A stretch of DNA of 64,000 nucleotides from Pseudomonas saxonica. GTDB lineage: Bacteria > Pseudomonadota > Gammaproteobacteria > Pseudomonadales > Pseudomonadaceae. A program made the translations under genes and the position numbers. The notes beneath the pieces are model-generated. The model had not been told where the DNA came from, did no database searches, and worked only from the letters and a program-made list of their open reading frames with translations. Positions 60,910-64,000 of this stretch are shown one piece after another. Numbering within the stretch: the first letter of the stretch is position 1; each line of letters opens with the position of its first letter. The stretch lies in assembly GCF_007858365.1 (NCBI RefSeq), contig NZ_VFIO01000010.1, positions 62,001 through 126,000 of the forward strand. Reading direction: 5' to 3'.

Positions 60910-61674
60910 GTGACTAGCGCAACCCACACTGCATTTCATACCGCCATCGACGCCGGCGTCGCTGAGCTGGTGATTGATCGGCCCCCCGTCAATGCGCTCA
61001 ACAGCCAGCAATGGCTTGACCTGGCGCAAACGATTGAGGCCTTGGGCGCCAACCCGCAAGTACGCGTCATCGTGATCCGGGCTGAAGGCCGGGGTTTCTG
61101 CGCAGGCGTCGATATAAAGGAGCTGGACGCCAACCCGGAACTGATCGTGCAGGTCAATGCCGGTAATTACGCCACCTTCAAGGCGGTGCATCGCAATCCG
61201 GTGCCGGTGATTGTGGCCGTCCACGGCTTTGTTCTGGGCGGCGGAATTGGCATTACCGGGGCAGCCGACATCGTCGTGGCCTCCGATTGCGCCACGTTCG
61301 CCTTGCCGGAAGTAGACCGCGGCGCAATGGGCGGCGGGGCGCACTTGCAGCGCCTGTTCCCGGTGCAAAAAGTCCGTTATCTGTTCTTTACCGGCGACAA
61401 GATCGGTGCCGTTGAAGCCCAGCAGTACGGCTTTATCGAGCGCGTCGTGCCCCGTGAGCAATTACGCGAAACCGCGTTGCAAATCGCCCACAAAATCGCC
61501 AGCAAAAGCCCGGCCATGATCCGCATCGCCAAAGAGGCGCTCAACGGTATCGAAGACGGCAACCTGGAAGACAAATACCGCTGGGAGCAGGGTTTTACAT
61601 TACAGGCCTACACCTGTGCGGACTCCGCTGAAACCCGCCGCGCTTTTGTTGAGAAACGCGACGCTGCGTTCTAA
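60910..61674 (+). CDS. Enoyl-CoA hydratase/isomerase family protein
   Basis: 254 residues. Crotonase fold with RPPVNALNSQQWLDL, oxyanion-hole segment RAEGRGFCAGVDIKEL, GFVLGGGIGITGAADIVVAS and SPAMIRIAKEALNGIE. The first catalytic-glutamate area reads LPEVDRGAMGGGAHLQRLFP. Hydrates or isomerises the enoyl-CoA made by the neighbouring dehydrogenases. The start is a GTG with AGGAG 5-6 nt upstream. First gene of the plus-strand unit. Confidence 0.9.
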   Translation: MTSATHTAFHTAIDAGVAELVIDRPPVNALNSQQWLDLAQTIEALGANPQVRVIVIRAEGRGFCAGVDIKELDANPELIVQVNAGNYATFKAVHRNPVPVIVAVHGFVLGGGIGITGAADIVVASDCATFALPEVDRGAMGGGAHLQRLFPVQKVRYLFFTGDKIGAVEAQQYGFIERVVPREQLRETALQIAHKIASKSPAMIRIAKEALNGIEDGNLEDKYRWEQGFTLQAYTCADSAETRRAFVEKRDAAF

Positions 61675-61683
61675 GGAGCTGAC

Positions 61684-62838
61684 ATGGACCTGACTTACTC
61701 GCCGAAACAAAAGGCCTTTCGACACGAGGTGCGTCAATGGCTGGCAGCCAATTTGCCCAAAAGCCCATTAGCCAGTTACGACACCCGCGAAGGCTTTGAG
61801 CAGCACCGTCAGTGGGAAGCCAAGCTCTTTGAGAACCGCCTGTCGATGGTCATGTGGCCCACCGAGCTGGGTGGGCGTGGCTGCGATCTGATTGAGTGGT
61901 TGATTTTCGAGGAAGAATATTACGGTGCCGGTGCCCCCATGCGGGTTAACCAGAACGGTCAGTTGCTGCTCGGCACGACCTTGATGGAGTTCGGCACTGA
62001 GGAGCAAAAAAAGCGCTTTCTGCCGCGCATGGCTGCCAGTGCTGATATGTGGGCTCAAGGCTGGTCTGAGCCGAACGCCGGTTCGGACATGGCCGCCATC
62101 ACCAGTAAAGCCACTCGTGAGGGTGACGAGTATGTGCTCAATGGACAGAAAACCTGGTCGACCCGGGCGATTTTTGCCGACTGGCTGTTTGGCTTGTTCC
62201 GCAGCGATCCGGCGTCCAGCCGCCATCATGGTTTGTCGTTTGTCATGGTGCCGCTCAATGCGCCGGGCGTAACGGTGCGTCCAATCAAGGCGCTGAACGG
62301 CAAAGATGCGTTTGCCGAAGTGTTTTTTGATGACGTGCGTATCCCGCTGCAAAACCGTATTGGTGATGAAGGGCAGGGCTGGCACGTGGCGATGGCCACG
62401 GCTGGCTTTGAGCGGGGCTTGCTGTTGCGTTCGCCCGCCCGTTTTCAGTACACCGCCCGCAAGTTGGTGGAGTTGTATCAAAGCCATCGTGTCAGTGCCG
62501 ACCGTGACCCGACGTTGGGCGAGGCGGTGTGCAAGGCGTGGTCGGACGCCCAGGCGTATGCCTTGTCCGCCTATCACACGGTGGGACGCCTGAACCGGGG
62601 TGCGCATATTGGTGCCGAGTCGAGCATCAATAAAATCATCTGGTCGGAACTTGACCTGCGCATGCACGAAACCGCCATGCGCATTCTCGGTGCCCACGGC
62701 GAACTGACCGGGCAGTTGGACGGTGGGTATAACTGGCTCGAAGGCTTTTTGTTTGCTCAGGCAGGGCCTATTTACGCCGGCACCAACGAGATCCAGCGCA
62801 ACATCATCGCCGAGCGCATGCTCGGCCTGCCGAAGTGA
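61684..62838 (+). CDS. Acyl-CoA dehydrogenase (second pair, FAD-type subunit)
   Basis: 384 residues. Recognised by MDLTYSPKQKAFRHEVRQWL, WAQGWSEPNAGSDMAAITSKA, VLNGQKTWSTRA, LNGKDAFAEVFFDDVRIP and the end PIYAGTNEIQRNIIAERMLGLPK. The YEGT position reads YAGT. GGAG 5 nt before the ATG, 9 nt after the hydratase stop. Pairs with the next gene. Confidence 0.9.
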   Translation: MDLTYSPKQKAFRHEVRQWLAANLPKSPLASYDTREGFEQHRQWEAKLFENRLSMVMWPTELGGRGCDLIEWLIFEEEYYGAGAPMRVNQNGQLLLGTTLMEFGTEEQKKRFLPRMAASADMWAQGWSEPNAGSDMAAITSKATREGDEYVLNGQKTWSTRAIFADWLFGLFRSDPASSRHHGLSFVMVPLNAPGVTVRPIKALNGKDAFAEVFFDDVRIPLQNRIGDEGQGWHVAMATAGFERGLLLRSPARFQYTARKLVELYQSHRVSADRDPTLGEAVCKAWSDAQAYALSAYHTVGRLNRGAHIGAESSINKIIWSELDLRMHETAMRILGAHGELTGQLDGGYNWLEGFLFAQAGPIYAGTNEIQRNIIAERMLGLPK

Positions 62839-62846
62839 GGCCGGGA

Positions 62847-63905
62847 ATGGACTTTACCTTTACCGAAGACCAGCAAACGTTTCGCGAAGCCATCAGCCGT
62901 TTTTTGATGACTGAAGCTGCACCCGAAATGCTCCGCGAAATCTGGGAAACCGATCTCGGTCGCTCGCCAGACTTGCGCAACAAAATAGCTGCGCAGGGTT
63001 TGACTGCGCTTTCAGTGCCCGAAGCCTACGGCGGTTTGGGTATGGATGATGTGGCGTGGGCGTTGATGACCCAGGAACTGGGCTACTACGCCATTCCCGA
63101 TTCACTCAGCGACACTGCGTATGTGGCCAGCGCGATGATTGCCGGTTTGGCAGCGGACACCGCCACACGCAGCGAGTGGCTGAGCGGCATTGCTGACGGC
63201 AGCCTGCGCATTGCCATTGGTCACCCGGTGAACCCGATGGTGGCCGATGCGGCTCACGCGGATTTGCTGCTACTGGCTCAGGGGGACGAAGTCCACGTGG
63301 TGCCCCGTAGCGAGGTCGATGTGCATCCCCTCAGCAGCCTGGATGCCTCACGGCGTCTGGCCCGTGTCAGTTGGCAGTCGACTACTTCAACGCTGGTGGC
63401 CGACGGCCCGTGTGGTCGCCATTTGTGGGCGCAAACCCTGAACCGTGGGGCGCTTTCGGTGGCGGGGCAATTGCTCGGTCTGGCCCAGCGCATGCTTGAC
63501 CTCTCGGTGGACTACGCCGCGCAGCGCAAACAGTTCGGCAAGCCGATAGGCAGTTTTCAAGCGGTCAAGCATCACTTGGCCGATGTTGCCACGCAGATTG
63601 AGTTTGCCAAGCCGGTGCTATATCGCGCGGCCTATGCATTGGCTCACGGCGAGCAATACGCCAGCGTCTGGGTCTCGCAAGCGCGTCTGGCGTGCTGCGA
63701 AGCCAGTTGGCTGGCGGCCCGCCACGGTATTCAGGTGCACGGTGCCATGGGCTACACCTGGGAAGTTGACCTGCAAATGTTCATGAAGCGCGCCTGGGCG
63801 CTGGACAATGCCTGGGGCGATCGCGCCCTGCATAAAAGACGCGTGGCAGACCACGTACTCAGCGGTGCTGCGCCTCTGGGCCCAGGCCACACCTTCGAGG
63901 ATTGA
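62847..63905 (+). CDS. Acyl-CoA dehydrogenase (second pair, partner subunit)
   Basis: 352 residues. Starts MDFTFTEDQQTFREAISRFL, with SVPEAYGGLGMDDVAWALMTQELGYYAIPDSL, RKQFGKPIGSFQAVKHHLADVATQIEF and QVHGAMGYTWEVDLQMFMKRA. Same architecture as the partner subunit at 59482-60654. The ATG 62847 has GAGG 6 nt upstream, 8 nt after the previous stop. Its TGA overlaps or abuts the thiolase start. Confidence 0.88.
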   Translation: MDFTFTEDQQTFREAISRFLMTEAAPEMLREIWETDLGRSPDLRNKIAAQGLTALSVPEAYGGLGMDDVAWALMTQELGYYAIPDSLSDTAYVASAMIAGLAADTATRSEWLSGIADGSLRIAIGHPVNPMVADAAHADLLLLAQGDEVHVVPRSEVDVHPLSSLDASRRLARVSWQSTTSTLVADGPCGRHLWAQTLNRGALSVAGQLLGLAQRMLDLSVDYAAQRKQFGKPIGSFQAVKHHLADVATQIEFAKPVLYRAAYALAHGEQYASVWVSQARLACCEASWLAARHGIQVHGAMGYTWEVDLQMFMKRAWALDNAWGDRALHKRRVADHVLSGAAPLGPGHTFED

Positions 63906-63907
63906 TG

Positions 63908-64000
63908 ATGCCCCAAGCCTATATTGTTGATGCCTTGCGCAGCCCGACCGGCAAGCGTAAAGGCGGGTTGGCCCATGTGCACGCGATTGACCTGGGCGCC
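63908..64000 (+). CDS. Acetyl-CoA C-acetyltransferase (thiolase), 3' truncated by window end
   Basis: The first 31 residues only (MPQAYIVDALRSPTGKRKGG and so on). They match the N-terminus of thiolases of the FadA/acetyl-CoA acetyltransferase family (YIVDALRSPTGKRKGGLA). It follows the dehydrogenase pair and would do the last, thiolytic step of the same pathway. Adjacent ATGs at 63905 and 63908 are both possible; GAGG spacing favours 63908. Confidence 0.8.
   Translation, partial: MPQAYIVDALRSPTGKRKGGLAHVHAIDLGA

Overview
The window looks like a chromosomal segment of a Pseudomonas of the fluorescens lineage. The evidence is an RsmE-type CsrA, a GlgE/TreS/TreY/TreZ alpha-glucan locus, a pre/hyd pyrimidine-catabolism block laid out like the one I remember from P. 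aeruginosa, REP-type inverted repeats (core TGTAGCCGCTG...GAAGGCTGCGATCG) at four sites, and moderately high GC with good Shine-Dalgarno sites. No rRNA, tRNA, CRISPR array or prophage structure was seen. The species cannot be fixed from the sequence alone.

Layout. 1-5.8 kb: the 3' part of a TonB-dependent receptor, a DUF969/DUF979 membrane-protein pair with a divergent LysR regulator, a 27-residue membrane peptide and a stand-alone GH19 lysozyme-like enzyme. 5.9-9.6 kb: ppnN, ybjQ-like, DUF1269, csrA/rsmE and a SPOR lipoprotein. 9.7-18.0 kb: reductive pyrimidine/hydantoin catabolism: a TetR (RutR-like) regulator, preA, preT, hydA, and divergently an NCS1 permease and an amidohydrolase. Uracil or hydantoin would be imported, reduced (PreTA), ring-opened (HydA) and decarbamoylated. 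18.3-26.0 kb: a type VI secretion effector module: VgrG, a DUF4123 adaptor, four tandem DUF3304 immunity lipoproteins with an exact 521-nt spacing, and a Tle1-type DUF2235 phospholipase. 26.0-33.9 kb: an RND tripartite efflux operon, a lipoprotein and a MocR-type regulator.

34.4-57.2 kb: the alpha-glucan/trehalose locus in two transcription units. The plus-strand unit is glgE, treS-maltokinase fusion, glgB (trehalose to maltose to maltose-1-phosphate to branched glucan). The minus-strand unit is glgA, treZ, malQ, treY, DUF2934, glgX (linear glucan synthesis, conversion of glucan to trehalose, debranching). It continues without a break into an acyl-CoA-dehydrogenase-like / PIG-L deacetylase / NodS-like methyltransferase / GT2 cassette of unknown product and an endonuclease/phosphatase-family gene. 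57.6-58.1 kb: a periplasmic DUF411 metal-binding protein with a copper-box-like operator and a strong terminator. 58.3-64.0 kb: acyl-CoA catabolism with two adjacent pairs of acyl-CoA dehydrogenases facing away from each other, an enoyl-CoA hydratase and a thiolase cut by the window end.

The items most worth a second look are the four-copy immunity array with its variable central segment, the four-gene tailoring cassette fused to the glycogen operon, and several sharp palindromes in control regions (14836-14861, 58142-58155, 60729-60740).
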